Below are positions 44,197 through 59,100 of a stretch of DNA of 64,000 bases, piece after piece. The position numbers and the translations under genes were made by a program. This DNA comes from Paracyclopina nana (Eukaryota; Arthropoda; Copepoda; Cyclopoida; Cyclopettidae), in NCBI GenBank assembly GCA_019096065.1, contig JAGUCH010000006.1, positions 2,066,001 through 2,130,000 of the forward strand, in the 5' to 3' direction. Numbering within the stretch: position 1 is the first letter of the stretch; each line of letters opens with the position of its first letter. The notes beneath the pieces were generated by a model. The model was not told the origin of the DNA and ran no database searches. It saw only the letters and a program-made list of their open reading frames with translations.

Positions 44197-47136
44197 ACAT
44201 GCTTTCAATTTGTACATTGGCATAAGTATAATGATAATAATACACAGCCATCTGAATCGTTGTTGCATCATCATCATCATCTCGATCGTCTGATCCGTGT
44301 TTGGCGTCCAATTATGAGGAGGAAGGTCGAGCAACTAATGTAGTAGTATGACCTCGGCGGCCTCGGAATTGGTACAAAGTAGAACCACCCGGAGCGATGC
44401 AGCTCGAGAAACACATACAGAGTGTTACAACGATGGTGCAAGCAAACACACCACACTGCTGCCATTGCTATATATAGCTTGGCTTTGGAGGCCGACACTA
44501 CTGAGGCTGCTGCCTCCTTTCTCTGACGTTTTCTCCTCTTCTTATACTTCTTCTATCCAGCTCCCTTGGCTATAGTAACGAAGCACACACACTCTCATGC
44601 TAGCTATCTGAAGACGACAAAACAATTGTACTTTCCCAAGCTTAGGATCCGCATTTCGATAGATTTGGAAGTAGTAGCTGCAGCAGTAGTGGTGTGCGCG
44701 TTGCGCAAATTAGTAAAAGCCTCATTGTTGTGACGCGCGCAATTATATCATATTCTGGGCGCGACACAAAAAACATAAGAAGAAGAAGCTTGCTTTCTAA
44801 ATCGATAACCGCAGAAGTAGTATACTCCTGTGCGGTCGTTGTTGTACTACACCAACTGCTACAGATGTTTCACAAAAATAAAGATTGCCAATGTCACGCG
44901 CAAAACTGCGCAAACGCCCGCGCGCGGCTTTTTTTGACTTGGTCGCGCGCCCTAGTGGTAATGAAAAAAGGCCATGCGCGCGCGCTTGGCGCAAAATTGG
45001 ACTGGAAATGGGCAATTTGTGTCAGTCTGCCAATTTTCTATTAATCATACTGTTAGGCCGAGCTCGGTATGAAACACAGCAGTCTCGTCCTTTTCTGCTC
45101 TTCTCGAGCTCTTCTTTTAGCTTTCGAGCGCACGCTCACAGTTCGTCGGGGCGATTTTGCTGCTTGTCCACAGACGGGAAACCTTTCCGCTTCTCACTGA
45201 TTGGCCATGAATGAAAAGCGCTAATTGACGTGCAATTATCCTTTTTGTGCTGCAAACGAAAAAAGGGACATTGTGTCATGCTAACGAGAAGCAAACGCGG
45301 TGTGTATCTTCTACAAATATATATGAGCTCGTTGACTCCCGTGAATCTTGCATTGACTGCATTGCAGAATCGGTTTAGATCGAGGTTGGCGATCGCTGCG
45401 AGCAGCACAGCTATACATGAACTATGGCATAATATGGCTATATCCTACTACTGCTACAGGGCTCCCGGTCTAGGCAAAGGCTTTCTCCGCTGCGACGACG
45501 TCGACGACTGACTACCTTGGCATGCAAGACTATTAAGGTATCACGCGGCCATCCTGTGTAGAAAAAGGCCTCTGCCGAGGCTGGTTCTTCCCATAAAAGG
45601 AAGCGATGAGGAGCCACTTCTTGGGAGGTCACAAAGAGCCCTTCTCGGGCTAATTACCAAGACAAATGCTTTTGAGCCGCAGTCGCAATTAAAGTGGCTT
45701 CATCTACTTCTTCGGCAGAAGGAAAAAGTGAAAGCCGCCCCTTTTGAAGGCTCCACCAAGGCTGCTGCTGCAGTGGTGCAAGCTGCCGTTCTGGTAGCGC
45801 TGTAGAGCAACCATCAGGACCAAATAGCACGTGCCAGGGTGGCTCTGGAGCTCGTTTCACTGGATCAAGGAGGAGCAGCCTCGAGTCCTCGCCGAGGCTG
45901 CTGCTGCTGCAGCTACTCGAGGCTGCAGCTGGAGTGGCGCATGCTCCAAGGAGTGCGCTCTAGCTAGCCTGAAAGGATGGCTTGACGGTGTCGACGACGT
46001 CCACGACGAAGTCCACGAAGAAGTGTAGTCAGTGGGCTCCGCTGCGATAGTGGTAGTAGAGTGCTCAGACATTGTTGGTGGTCGCGTACGTCGTCTTGTT
46101 GCTGATCAGTGTTAGCGTTGAATTAACCCGAAAATCATATATATATGTAATATCTGCTCTCCGCTCGTGTGTTCATCGACCAGTGCAAGTTGTTGTTGAT
46201 CGTTATAATTGCATGCAGCGCAGTGTTGTTCGACGACGACGGCCTCGACCAAAAATTGTTCCACAACAGTAGCAGCAGCAAAAGAAAGCTACAGCGACTT
46301 CTTCAGAGTACACACAAGTCATTGTTGCTACAGACGCGTTCACTGAGCTCATCATCAACTTTTGCATCATCCAATGCCTCCCTTGGGAGGCCGGTCAGCT
46401 GCTGATATGGCCTCCAGCAACAACTATTGAGATGGAGGAGCCAGAGGTCACAATCGCAAGCGTCGAGGCCATTACTGAATTAAGTTGCTTCGATGGTGGC
46501 CAAGTCGTCGTCGTCGGTCACAAAATCACGTGCAACGGCTGCCATCACGATCAAAGGCCGCCGAAAATGACAAAACATACAGCTAGAGCAGCAGACCCAT
46601 CAATGGCCTCAACATACTATACGTACTGCTAGTCACCTCCGACTAGCCATACTTCTGTATGACATATAGCTGCTGGGAGAGCAAACAATGTGATAGTCTT
46701 GAGCCTTCTACCTTCAACGAGATCGACTACTACGTACTACAACACCCACCACTACTTATACTTAAAAACTCAAAGTGAAGAAGCAGCCGCATCATCCAAT
46801 GGAAAAATCATCATCTTCTTCCTCCAGCTTAAAGTTACTTCAAAAACAACAACGTTGCCATCCTCCTCCTCCTCCTCTACCACAATTTAAATATTAGCAG
46901 ATACTCGCGCAACAACTCATATATTACTGTTTACTAGCTTCAAAATCTTGTTATCGCATCAACCATTATTGCACCTAAGCTACGATTTCATCAAACAATT
47001 CATCATCTACTCATCTCCTTATTCGTCTAAAAAAGTGCACCTGTGTGATATCATAACTTCTGTGTTTCCAAGAAGAAGCTCTCCGCACCCTAGAAGTCAA
47101 ATGTTGCAAGTTTAACCAAATTCGTTAGCGCGCAAA
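44197..47136. other. intergenic and probable 5' region of the Pro/Gln-rich gene
   Basis: It is rich in simple sequence: CAT/ATG repeats near 44250-44285, GCGCGCG-rich patches at 44920-44995, and GCTGCTGCT and GACGACGAC tracts at 45480-46020. No ORF here has a domain. Part may be 5' untranslated exon sequence of the gene starting at 47137; I could not place a transcription start. Confidence 0.4.
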
Positions 47137-50100
47137 ATGCCGTTCGGATTCGGCGCCCTCAAAAGTTTTGCAAACAGTGCTGTGAGTGCGGCCACCAATG
47201 TGGCAGCTGAAGCTGCTAAGGTGGCCGAGACTGCGGCCTCGGCCGCAGCCTCAACTGTCGAGGCTGCAACAAGTGTGGTTGCGGAAACGGCTGCTCAGGT
47301 TGTGCCTGAGGTGGCGCCACAACAAGCTGCTCCACCCAGACAGGCTGCACCTCCACAACAACAACAACAACAGCAGCAGCCCAAACCTCCACAACAACAG
47401 CAGCCTCCTCCAGTGCAACAACAACAGCAGCCTCCTGTGCAACAACAACAGCCACCTCCTGGGGTTGCAAGCCCCAGGGGACCCAGGCCAGGCATGAGGC
47501 CTAGAGGCCCAGGACCTCCTGGCCCAGGAGCCCAGCCACAGCCTGGATCACCTGGCATGAGACCTCCTGGCCCTCCTGGTGCAGCTGGTCCGCCAGGACC
47601 GAGAGGACCTCCTGGTCCCATGGGACCTCGATTGAGAGGACCTCGACCACCAGGTCCTGGCCAGCCTGGAGGCCCACCAGGACCTGGGCAACCAGGGGGA
47701 CCTCCAACAGGGTTGAGTCCTCGAGGCCCTCGTCCTTCAGATCCCAATGCTCAACAACAGCAACAGCAGCAACAACAACAGCAGCAGCAACAGCAGCAGC
47801 AGCAAGGTAGGAGCTAGCTAGGAACCTACTTTCTAAAGTGAAAAAAACCTTTTCTACTATGCATAAAGGATCGCAACATAGACAAGTTGGCATTGATGGA
47901 AGAGGAGATTGTGTTAGAAACTTGAGCAAAATGACAAAAAGCTGACTTTGCACACAAAATAAGGTGCTGAGTAGGAGTTTAGGAGACGTTTATGGATATA
48001 CTTTGAAATAACCACAAAGGGTGTGAAGGGAGAGAGTTATGTAGCAGGCAACCTTATCAAGTCAGAGCTTTCATTATGGAGAGCACGACAAATTATGCAG
48101 CTAACTTCATTGATTTCTTAGCCAGCAGAACCAGGGTCGCTCTCCCCCTTCAGATTGACTCAGTCAGATTGCAAACTTTCTTTCCTGCATTGAATTTGAC
48201 TGCCACACAGTGGGATGCCATGAGGCCACGAGCAGCAACATGGGAAAGCTCCCAACCCAAAGCAGAGATTTCGAAAGGAAGATAACCCTACTGCAGTTTC
48301 ATTCCCCACATTAGCTCTTAATAGCCCTATTTGGTTTTTAGGTGAAATGCAACGGTTCACTCGCGATTAATTTAGATTGTCTGGACTTGTGTAGGTAATT
48401 ACTGCTTGGCAAAGCCAGCTATTTAGAAAGGAAGAAGACGCAGCTTTCGAATCCCATAAAACGCAGGCTAACTGTTTTCAGGGTTAGATTTTTGCAATGC
48501 AGCACCTTTTGCCAAAATACCTTTTTGTCACCTTTTAAAAGTTATATCATCATGAATTTTTGGAGGCGAAACAAAGTGGATCTTCTAGGGCAGTGAAGAA
48601 CTCGCTACATGCATGCGTTCACAAAAGGAAGAAAGCTACTAGCTTGAAGACTCCAAGTCGAATTTGCATTGCAAAATACTACAGTGGCCAGCATCATCAT
48701 CAGCACTTCCTCCTCTCTTTATGCTGTTTTACAGCTTTAGGGCGTCAAAATATATCGAGCACTTTTTTTCTTGAGTTATAAGACACTCTAGTAAATGGCA
48801 AAATCAACTCAAATTTCAGTTTTTTTTTCTCGATTTGCTCTGATTGCCTCGCTCATATGGGAATGCTCTCTCAGTGGGAAGCTCTCAGAGTTTGGAGTTT
48901 GATTATCTGCGAATGGAAGAATTGCTACTACTTCTGCTTTGAAAAATGCCGAGGAAAATTGAGCCATCGAATAGTTTGTGAATGCCGCAGGATGAGAATA
49001 AGGCTATAGTTGGTCCTTTCGAGGCTTTCTTCCCTTCATTGTAATTGTAGTAAGAAGGTGCAGCAATATATAGCTCGAGAGTGAAAGCAACCATTTTTGC
49101 TCAAGTGCCAAATTTATTACGCACAGGATTATGAACCAGACAGACAAAAAGCTCATTGAGAAATGATCATACACTGCCAAACATAGATTCAAGCCCTATC
49201 AATGAGATTCAGTTTTGCTGGTTAATATCAATTACTGTGTTCAATTTTTTTTTATAAACGAATTGGAATTGCTACTTGCCTTGACTAGTCCAAATCCTGT
49301 CTGAGCTTATCTGAAATCGATAGCTAGGTTTTGCACCGAAAATGCCTATAGCTAAAGTCCAGCTAACTAATACCTCTCCAAAATCGAAAGGTGCTCCAGT
49401 TAGCGGAAGGAAGAACTTTAGAAATTCAACTTTTAATTGACAACTCCAGAGAAAAAAGCGGAGATTCTTGGATTATCATTAATTAGCGAGGCCAGACGAC
49501 TCTGAAACGCTTGGAGACTAAGGTGCATGCATTGTTGACACAAATGACATCGATGGAATTTCTTAGTAGCACTTGCAAAATAAGGTTCCTTACGCAAATG
49601 GCCTGATGCTGACGGCTTTCGTTCAACAATGCAATCTTACTTATCAATCTTCCTCAAGCTTGACGGTAAGGAAAGGCAAAAGTATCTTTTCTTCAAATTA
49701 GGCCACATCTTTGAGCAACCAGCCGAAAACCTACTTAATTTCGCACAACTTCTAAAATTGTCATCATTACGTGTGATTTGTGCCGGATCCAGGCAGTTGA
49801 ACAAGTTGGACTGTAATTTACAGTCAATTTGCAAGGCTCTTGAGAATAAAGAAATATTTACATGTTGGATAGAGACGTTTTAAAAAAAGTACAATGCTTT
49901 GGAGTATTCCAAGTTATGCTCCTTTTTAATACCAAATGAAAATGCAATCATTAAAAAGTTGAGCTCCCGCTCAGCAAATACAAAGAAATCAATGCGATTT
50001 GTGCCAAACAAGCAAGTTTTCCCCTATTGCCAGTAATTTTTTGCTTATAGCTTGAAATGGGTTGCTATAAGGGGAAAACCTCGCATTAGTTACAAAGTAT

Positions 50101-53100
50101 TCGCGGTGTCTCACAAAAAAAGCCCACGCGTGTATAGAAGGCTGGCCTTTTTTAGAATCAATTATTAATGACAAGACAATAGTAATTTACATTATTGGCT
50201 ACATTATCACAACGCTACCATATCATGAATGTCGACCTAATAAACAATGACTTTACCCTTGCCATAACTTAAAAAAGTAGAACTACTAGCGAATTCAAAC
50301 TTAGGCCCTGTTCACCTGAAATAACGCGCGATATTATGCTTATATTTGCAAGTATCCGGTATTTGTAAAATCAGTTTTCAGATTTTGAAAAGTCGGAAAA
50401 ATTGGCATATCTTTTGTATTGCGCTGAACATCTCGCGCAAAAAGTTTACAGAAAATAAAGGCCTTACCTTGACAGCTGAAATAACCTTCCTAATTGCACA
50501 TCGAATCTCGCAACCTTTTTCAACAAATATAAGCAAATTTTATGCGTTGCGTCAGCCAAACGATCACCAAACTGAACCGAGTTACTCCCAAATGAGAAGT
50601 TTGTTTTCTTCATCATCTAGTTCAATGATAGCAGGTGATGAGTTGACATAGCCGACAAAAAGTTCCAAAAAAAGCCAAATATACATTGTTTCAACTTGTT
50701 TACATTGCGTGACTCAAGAGATAACGCTCCAAAAAATTTCTTCGCTTAGCCGCACTTAGCCAAGTCAGCCAAAGCCCAATTCATGCAAGTCTAAATACTT
50801 GCCCAGCCAAATCCGCCCATGTTCAGTGTAGCCATTAGTGCCGGACATTCGCGCCACGTGATGAATCGAACTGGAATTAGCGTCAGAAAAATAGAGAGCA
50901 AGCCTGAATCCACTCATTTTTCTGATTGTTGGACGTGAAAGCTACGTCAAAATGGAACCTTTTAAAAATTCAGATCAGAAAGGATAGTTCAATGCCAATT
51001 TAGACGACTTTGTGATGCACAGCTTGGCGAGATGAATGTTATATTTTGCTTAGCCTGAATACTTTAAGAAATTAGCAGAAGCTAATATAGGAACATGTGA
51101 ATATTGTAAAATGTTCTATGCATTGATGGCAGTTAAAAAAAAACCACTGTTTACGATAATTTAGGCTTGCTTGCTTGCTTCTTTGTGCATTTGAAAGCTT
51201 TAAAAATGCAAAAGAAGCACAGCCATTTGTTCTACTTGGATATTTGACAGCTGGTACTATTGTGCCCACTTGGAAGCAGCCTATATATTTCATTGTTCAC
51301 TGCAATGACCTGTTTTGAACAAAAACATGGGCTCCAATAATGTAATGTAAATGGCTTTCACCATCAGGATATCATTAATTCAAATCTAGCTGCGCACGAG
51401 TGACTGGCTCGCTCGTATATTTACGATTTCCCTCGCACGAAAACCCACCTACTATCACACAATTGCAATGAACAGATCTCCGAAAAATTATGCCTGTCAC
51501 AAAATATGGTAGATACTATCATTTTAAAACTTGCTCAGGATTACATTCAAGCAATTGTCAAGAGAGATTTTTGTTGGCAACCAACTAACTATTCCTTATG
51601 AAAGTCTCGCATAGCCTCATCAAGCTCACTCATTAAGACTAATTAGTGGTGGAATTTCAGGAACATAATTTTGCCAAAAATCTAATTAATGCACGTATTT
51701 AGCTTGAGCTGATATTTTTGCGCATCTAGTAGCCGCCACTCAGGGAAGGGGAAATTGTTGAAAAAGGCAATTGGTACAATACTTTCCACTGCGGCACTAA
51801 GAAGAATAAGAGAAAGCACTAGCTTGAGCTTGTCCATACCTTTCCAGTGCAATGCGTATATATGAGCCATGCGTTTCCCCCTCGTGCATCAGAAAAGGCT
51901 TCACGCATAAAACTTTTTATGAGGTATTTTTAGCGTCAGGAAACTGTTGTGTGTCACACCTAGCAGGCCTTGATTGCCAATGCATGGTCCTGAATAAAAA
52001 AAAGCTCGTAACAATGTCGGTTGCTTACGAGCGAGCAGTGGAGTGTGGTTTCACATGGAAAATTGACTCCTTTCGTTTACAGACGTGAGCTTGTTCTGAA
52101 AGGGTGCATAAAAACGTTCAAGATTGCACAACTTTCCAGACAAAGGGCTGCTAAAAAGACCGTGCTATAAAGATGGTTTTGTGCACTTAGGTGTGTATAT
52201 ATGTACATAAAATCAAATGGGCTGGCTGCGATGGCTCTTTGCAGTTCTCCTGATATGACTTTCAAATTTCAGACAGTGACAAAGTCAAAAACTTTTGTAA
52301 AATATTGTCAAAGTGTAGCGCGTATTAGTAGAGCCAAGCCAAATTAGTTTTGCATTCACATTGTGTAAAGAGACTTCTAAAAGTTTTTAGGAAGGTCTTT
52401 TATGCGGCCAAAATTGTAACTCCAACAGACATACTGCAATTTAAGGGTTGAAATGTATGCCAGGATAATTATCTAATTTTAGGGACGTCATTTACAAACA
52501 CCAAATAATTTGTGGTATGAGCTTAGAAACGCTATAGCATCATCTAAGGAAGGCCCTTTTTGTCCTTCGGTAGTTGCAGAGAGCAAGAAGGGAGGATAAG
52601 CAAGTAGCTGCTCTGTACAAAAAGGCCTTCAGTGACCTTGAAAATAAGTGAGCTTTCCACCAAACAGCTATGTGCTGGCAGAAAATAGACAGGCATAAAT
52701 ACAAGCTAGCTAAGAGTTTTTCAGACAATGGAAGTCAATCATGTGAAGAACTATTTGATGGGATTTCGTTCACTCAGCCCAAATTGATTACTGTCTACAT
52801 GTGCCAGAGCAAATTAGCACTGCGAAAAGCTAGCTGCGTGATTAGTTGAGTTTTTCGTCCTGGTAATCCCAATTGCAAGATTAATGCTGTAATCCAATTT
52901 GTAACGCAACTAATGAATGCAATTTATCTCAATTACATCAGGTAATGATTCTAGATCGTATTCAAAATACCACATCATGCTCCGCGTGGAAATGAAAATT
53001 TTATGATTTCCTTGCTCAAATGTCAGCTAAATTTAGCTTCCTAGCAGACATCATTTGGGCGCATATTTATTCGGCTTTTCCCCCATCAACCGCGCTACCA

Positions 53101-56100
53101 AAAAAGATTTATGTGCTTCTTTCCGACTTTACTGTCCTCACAACAAATAAGTATCTGAACACATCCCCGATAAATTGGAGAAAGGCGCAAGATAGTAGTG
53201 TGTATAGTGGATGAGCTCTCAACAATGCAATGCTTCTACAGAATCTGGCTCAGTCTTAAGACCAGTTTTGATAAAGTCGCACAATTTAAAAAGCTAATCA
53301 GTCTAAAAAACAATATAGATAGCCAGACTAATTAAATAGAAGCTCTAACACAAAAAATTGTGCTTCCACACGCACTTCTTAAATGAAATAGGAACTTTCT
53401 ATGGTGGTTTTTTTTTTAAATATAACCAAAGACAGATGAGATACTGAAATTATGTGATTACCAAAGCTGGTCTAAAGACTAAGCCTAATCCTCCAGTATT
53501 TAGGTAGATAGAAAGGAATCCATTTCGAGTATACTCATCATGTCATAAGTAGTAAGGTCCAACAGAAACACAGAAACAACAATAATTGCTGTATATATCT
53601 GATTGTGGCAAGAGAGTAATAACCTGGATGAATCATTCCCTGCATTTTTTGCAGTGGAGACAAAGTGCACAGGCCAACTCCATCCTAAAGTAATACCCTC
53701 ACGTAGTTCCAAGAATGTTCCTGAAAATAATCTAGGTATTTCTGAATGCCCTGGAAAGCCTTTCTTCTTGGGCTATTGAAATCATGCTTGAAATTCTCCC
53801 CAGAGGTCCCATTTTGCCAACAAGACCTAGGGCTTACGGAATTGTTTTCAACCCTTACAGGCTTTTAAATGAGTCGGTATTAAAAAAATAGGGTCTAAAG
53901 CTACATTTTTAGGCCATTTCTCGTTTCCATTTCCTTTCTAAAGAACGCGAGCTTTTCTGCGAGAAACTCGACAGCAATGTTAAGATAAATGGGCAGCTTA
54001 CTCCAGCTTCTATCTCCTAGTTTTGTGAGGCTCCATGATAAAAAAAAATTTGTGATGAACTCACAATGATCATTATTTCACCCATCTCCCATTTTTGCAG
54101 GCTTGAACCAAAATGGAATGGATCTCAGTCACATGCACCCCGATGAGCGAGCTCATATCGAGGACATGCAGGCCAAAGTGCAGCAACAACAGCCTCCACA
54201 AATGCAACAACAACAGCAGCAGCAGCAAATGGATCCTATGATGATGGATCAACAGCAACAACAACATATGCAACAACCGCCCATGCAACAGTAAGACCAC
54301 TTTTTCTCTGAATTCTGTCACAAGAGCTTTCTTGTCCTAAGCCAGAATTCTAAATTGCCAATTATGTGTCGTTCGTTTGCCTGAGGGATAAAAGTGTGAA
54401 CACCAAGGTGACAAAATAGTACAAAACGCAAGCTATAGGTTAATTCGCGCTGCAAGGTCAACGTTATATAGAAGCTTTGCAAGTGTGGAGCTTATCTATT
54501 TATAGAACTTTTAAAAGCTAAAATAAAATATCATTTGGCTGTTGTCACTCAGTCCCAAAATTATGATTGACATTTCATGAGAAGAGAAAGGTAGCTGGAG
54601 TAGAGGAAGCACGCGCAAATCAAGGAAATGTAAGCTGAGCTTAAAGGACAGAAAATCAAGTGCTCTTTCATGTACCCCATAATCTTTTATTGCTGCTTTG
54701 AGCCTAACACAGAGCAATATAGCGTTTATAGTGCTCAAACTAAGTAAAGCAAGTGCTTCGCAGAAAACTAGCATGAATGTTTCAAGGCCCGATTAAAAGA
54801 GCCCTTCGAAACTATGCTGCCTGCTCCAAAGTGATATAGGTTTTATCTACGGCAGCAAGTTTCAGCCCAAACAAGCCCAAAGGAAAAACATCAAAGGCAG
54901 CTGTCCTTTGTGGTCTTGTTTACGTGTAGTATCTATTTATATATGTAAACAATTTATAAAACAAGCTAATAAAACAGCTGAGCAAATTTTGTAAAGTAAA
55001 AATCGAGTGGCAACTTTGCGGGCTCGAGCTTGCGAGAGCCAAGTAATGCTACGAGATTTTTACTTTACAAAATGAGCTCAGATATTTTGTAAGCATGTTT
55101 TGTAATTTGTTTACATATATATACGAGTTTATATGATGGAAAGCAATTTTTGAATGGTAATGAAGTGACCAGACCAGGGAATCTTGACTTGGCATTTGAT
55201 CCATTTCTTTGAGGGCTTGGTTTGAGAGGCCTTCATTAGTGCAATCGTAGCTGAAAGTGTTAATTAATCACCTAAAAAGTGTGCATTTTGAATTTGGCAC
55301 TTTTTGAAGCTAAAAGATGTGTCAGATCAAGTTTGGTCTGGTATCTCTGCTCGAGACTTTACTCCTCTGCTGAACTTAGCTCAGCTTAGAAGAAGAATAA
55401 AAAGGAATTCTAACAACAATTTTATCTATCTGTTTTGGTAGCTCAGCCAGTAGAGCGTCGGATTCCTAATCTAGATGATCAGGGTTCAATCCCCAAGCAA
55501 GGCATTTTTTCTCCTTTTTTCTGCAATGGGATTTACTTCTTGGACAATATCTGGTCAAACAGAGGAGCAACACACCTTATAAAATACTTTATAATGTGTG
55601 TCACTTGATAAAGTAAAACGTCAGAGCCTTTATATATGTGTAGTTATATGAACTGAGACGAATTGGTAAACTGAATTATACATGCGAAAATTACTTTCCA
55701 TCATATAATATCTATTTATATATGTAAACAATTTATAAAACAAGCTAATAAAACAGCTGAGCAAATTTTGTAAAGTAAAAATCGAGTGGCAACTTTGCGG
55801 GCTCGAGCTTGCGAGAGCCAAGTAATGCTACGAGATTTTTACTTTACAAAATGAGCTCAGATATTTTGTAAGCATGTTTTGTAATTTGTTTACATATATA
55901 TACGATTTTATATGATGGAAAGTAATTCTCTAGTTATTTATTTCGAGCTGGGGCACGTAAAGTAGGGTCATTAAATAGCTGAGCGAGGATTTTAAAATGG
56001 AAAAACTCGAGTACAGCTTTACTAGCCCGAGCCTGCGAGGGCTGTAATTGTACGAGTGTTTTTCCATTTTTAAATCCGAGGTCAGCTATTTAATGACCCA

Positions 56101-59100
56101 ATTTTACGTGCCCCAGCTCGGAATATACAATTTTATATTCTGTAATACGATTTTTGAGTGTTTTAATGAAGTTACCGGGCTGCCCCGTGCCCTAGAAAAT
56201 ACTGCTAAGTTTTTAGTTGCTATGTGAATATCACTGGCTCTCATTAGCTAATATCCAGTGGGTTGGGAGCAATTAAATAGACTTTCAAAATCCATTTCTT
56301 CAGATGTGTTCCTATGGCACATTGGTTAGAGCGCTAGGCTCTTGATTCAGGAGTCTAGGGTTCAAACCCCAGTCATTCCTCAACTAACTTTTTTTCTTTA
56401 TCTGGCTAAAATTATGGTTAAAGTCCTATACATAGCATGCAATTATCATGATGTTTCCATAGCTCAGTGGTTAGAACATTGGGATGCTAATCCAACTGTC
56501 TGAGGTTCGAATCTTGGATGATCCTCTCTTTTTTCCAACTTCTTTGGAATTTGCATTACTTCCATGGAATATGAGGGGCATTAAATTACTTAAAATCCCT
56601 CAAATTTGATTCAAGGGCAGTTAAGTATTTAATATCCCCCAAATTGCTTAGAAAGAACTGTGATATAAAAGAGCTGAGTCGGATCGGTAAACTGAATTAT
56701 AACACGAGGAAATCGTATTACAGTATATAAAAATGTTAATGAAGTTACCAGACCAGGCAATCTTGACTTAGCATTTGATCCATTACTTTGAGGGCTTGGG
56801 TTGAGAGGCCTTCAGTAGTGCAAGAGTAGCTGAAAGTGTTAATGAATCACTTAAAAAGTGTGCATTTTGAATTTGGCACTTTTTGAAGCTAAAAGATGTG
56901 TTAGATCAAGTTTTGTCTGGTATCTTTGATAGAGACTACTCCTCTGCTGAACTTAGCTCAGCTTAGAAGAAGAATAAAAAGGGATTCTAACAACATTTTT
57001 TTCTATCTGTATTGGTAGCTCAGTCAGTAGAGCGTCGGATTCCTAATCTAGATGATCAGGGTTCAATCCCCATGCAAGGCATTTTTTCTCCTTTTTTCTG
57101 CAATGGGATTTACTTCTTGGACAATATCTGGTCAAACAGAGGAGCAACACACCTTATAAAATACTTTATAATGTGTGTCACTTGATAAAGTAAAACGTCA
57201 GAGCCTTTATATATGTGTAGTTATATGAACTGAGACGAATTGGTAAACTGAATTATACATGCGAAAATTACTTTCCATCATATAAAATTCACAACTTGAG
57301 CTTTTGCTTAGTGAAAGGCCATGTAGGCTGAGAGTTCTGGCATACTTCGGTTATTTATACTACCTACGACAACCAAGTAATGGTCCAATTGGAGCCGTGC
57401 CAACCTTCAGCGCGGCAATACTATCAATTCGCCTTCGTACAATGATCTCGGCTTCGTTCAAGTTTATTGATAGAAGGAGAGGCTAGACAGTAGCCTTCCG
57501 TTTGGCTCTTTTTGGGCTGGAGAACTTAAAAACTCACACATCCTCACACAATGGTACTTCAGCGAGGAAGAAACTTGCTCAATCAAGGCCAATGAGAGTT
57601 GACTCTAATTAGGTAGCAATATTCTTTAGTTTAAAGAGTTCATTTTGAATGGGCACTACGAGCTTATTATGGCAAATTGCCCATTTCAAGTGCACGTGGG
57701 CGGAGTAATTTGATCAACTAGACGACTATATATGTCTGCCTTAGTGGTTTCGATGCCCCATATCTATGTAAATAGCTCAAAGTCAATATGCTTATACAAA
57801 ACTGCTATTTCAATTAATTCTATGAGCTATTTTAAGGGCCTGTTCACCTGCTTATAATGACCGTTATTATGCAAAAGTTATAACCCAAAACAACAGCTAA
57901 AAAAGGTTAAAAATAAATGGCCTTATCATGAATTGCTTAATAAGGCCGATGTGGCTAAACAAAAATGAAAAAATAGTGTAAAAATGCGTAAGTTGGCCAA
58001 TTTTTAGTAATATTTGGCCGTAATATTGCCAATAACTGACCAGGTAAACAGGGCCTAAATTGGTTTAAAGACTGAGCCTATATTTTATAATTGCTTTTCT
58101 CATTCTAGGGACTACGCGGAAAGTGATATTAACAATATTGGAAACTCAGGTGCTAATCTTCATATCAATGATGTAAGTACCAAGGTAACAGTTTTCGTTT
58201 CTTCTTTTTCTCGATCATTCTTTCATAAAAAGTTTTTTTTATATCAACCAAGCTTTATCATTACACCTTGAAACACAGTGGGAAACGAACTTTGCTTTAA
58301 CATACTTTTTGTGTAGCAGCTGCCAATGCTACTTTAGTCTACCTTCTCATATAGCCGCAAAATCGAGATAGCATTTTTTGATGAGTATGCTACATAGTTT
58401 CCGCACTGTGAATCTAATGCACTACTATACTGGCACATAAAATTAATCCGACATCAAAGCAACTTTTCATCCATTTTGCTTCTATTTACATCATATATTT
58501 TCTACCCACATTCATTTACCAGGGGGGCAATATATCGAGGATTTTCTTGCTGCTGCTGCCAATTCCCATAATTATATCATCACTGAAACTCTACCATTCA
58601 TTAACAATTAATTTAAGTTTCATTTTGCCGTCAAATCACCGCTTGCTTATTTCTCTGCTTGCACTTTCATCCTCCTACCGTTTTTCCTTGCCATTTTCCA
58701 GATGTCTGGTGATCCCGGACCGACTACTTCTACTACTACTACGTCAGATCCTTATTTTGTATCTACTACAGACAGCGTTCATATGAACGGGTCAGCAATG
58801 GGGCCTTCTATTGATCAATTTGGCAGTGCTATGCAAAATAACATGGTGAGCTCTAACTCCAATGATTTTTGAGAGCACCTTTCTCGAGCTTAATTATTTG
58901 GGTGGAGCAGTTTTTAAAACTATTTTCCCTCTTAAAAAAGGATCAGCAGCAATTAGACCCGATGTCCAAGATCCAGCAAGACAATATGATGATGAATAAT
59001 CAAGTGAGATTGTCTTTGGCACTCTATTTTAACTACTCTTTCAGTAGCTTTTTCTCATTCTTTGTTTTTCATATATTATAAAGCAGCTGACTGAGACTAG

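Larger units (their letters stand above)
56132..56731. repeat. TIR-bounded unit 2 with two tRNA-like sequences, 600 bp
   Basis: The ends TTTATATTCTGTAATACG and CGTATTACAGTATATAAA are inverted. Just inside, TTAATGAAGTTACC matches the start of the other two units. It holds the Lys-like and Ser-like sequences. Confidence 0.6.

Noticed and set aside
44920..44995. GCGCGCG-rich patch as a CpG island promoter
   Set aside because: Too short and more than 2 kb from the nearest start codon; noted only as composition.
47216..47953. Several antisense and shifted ORFs over the Gln/Gly-rich exon
   Set aside because: They are shadows of the repetitive CAA/CAG and CCT/GGA codons of the real exon.
49629..49883. 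Plus-strand ORF of 84 aa in intron 1 of the Pro/Gln-rich gene
   Set aside because: No recognisable motif or splice context; kept out of the gene list.
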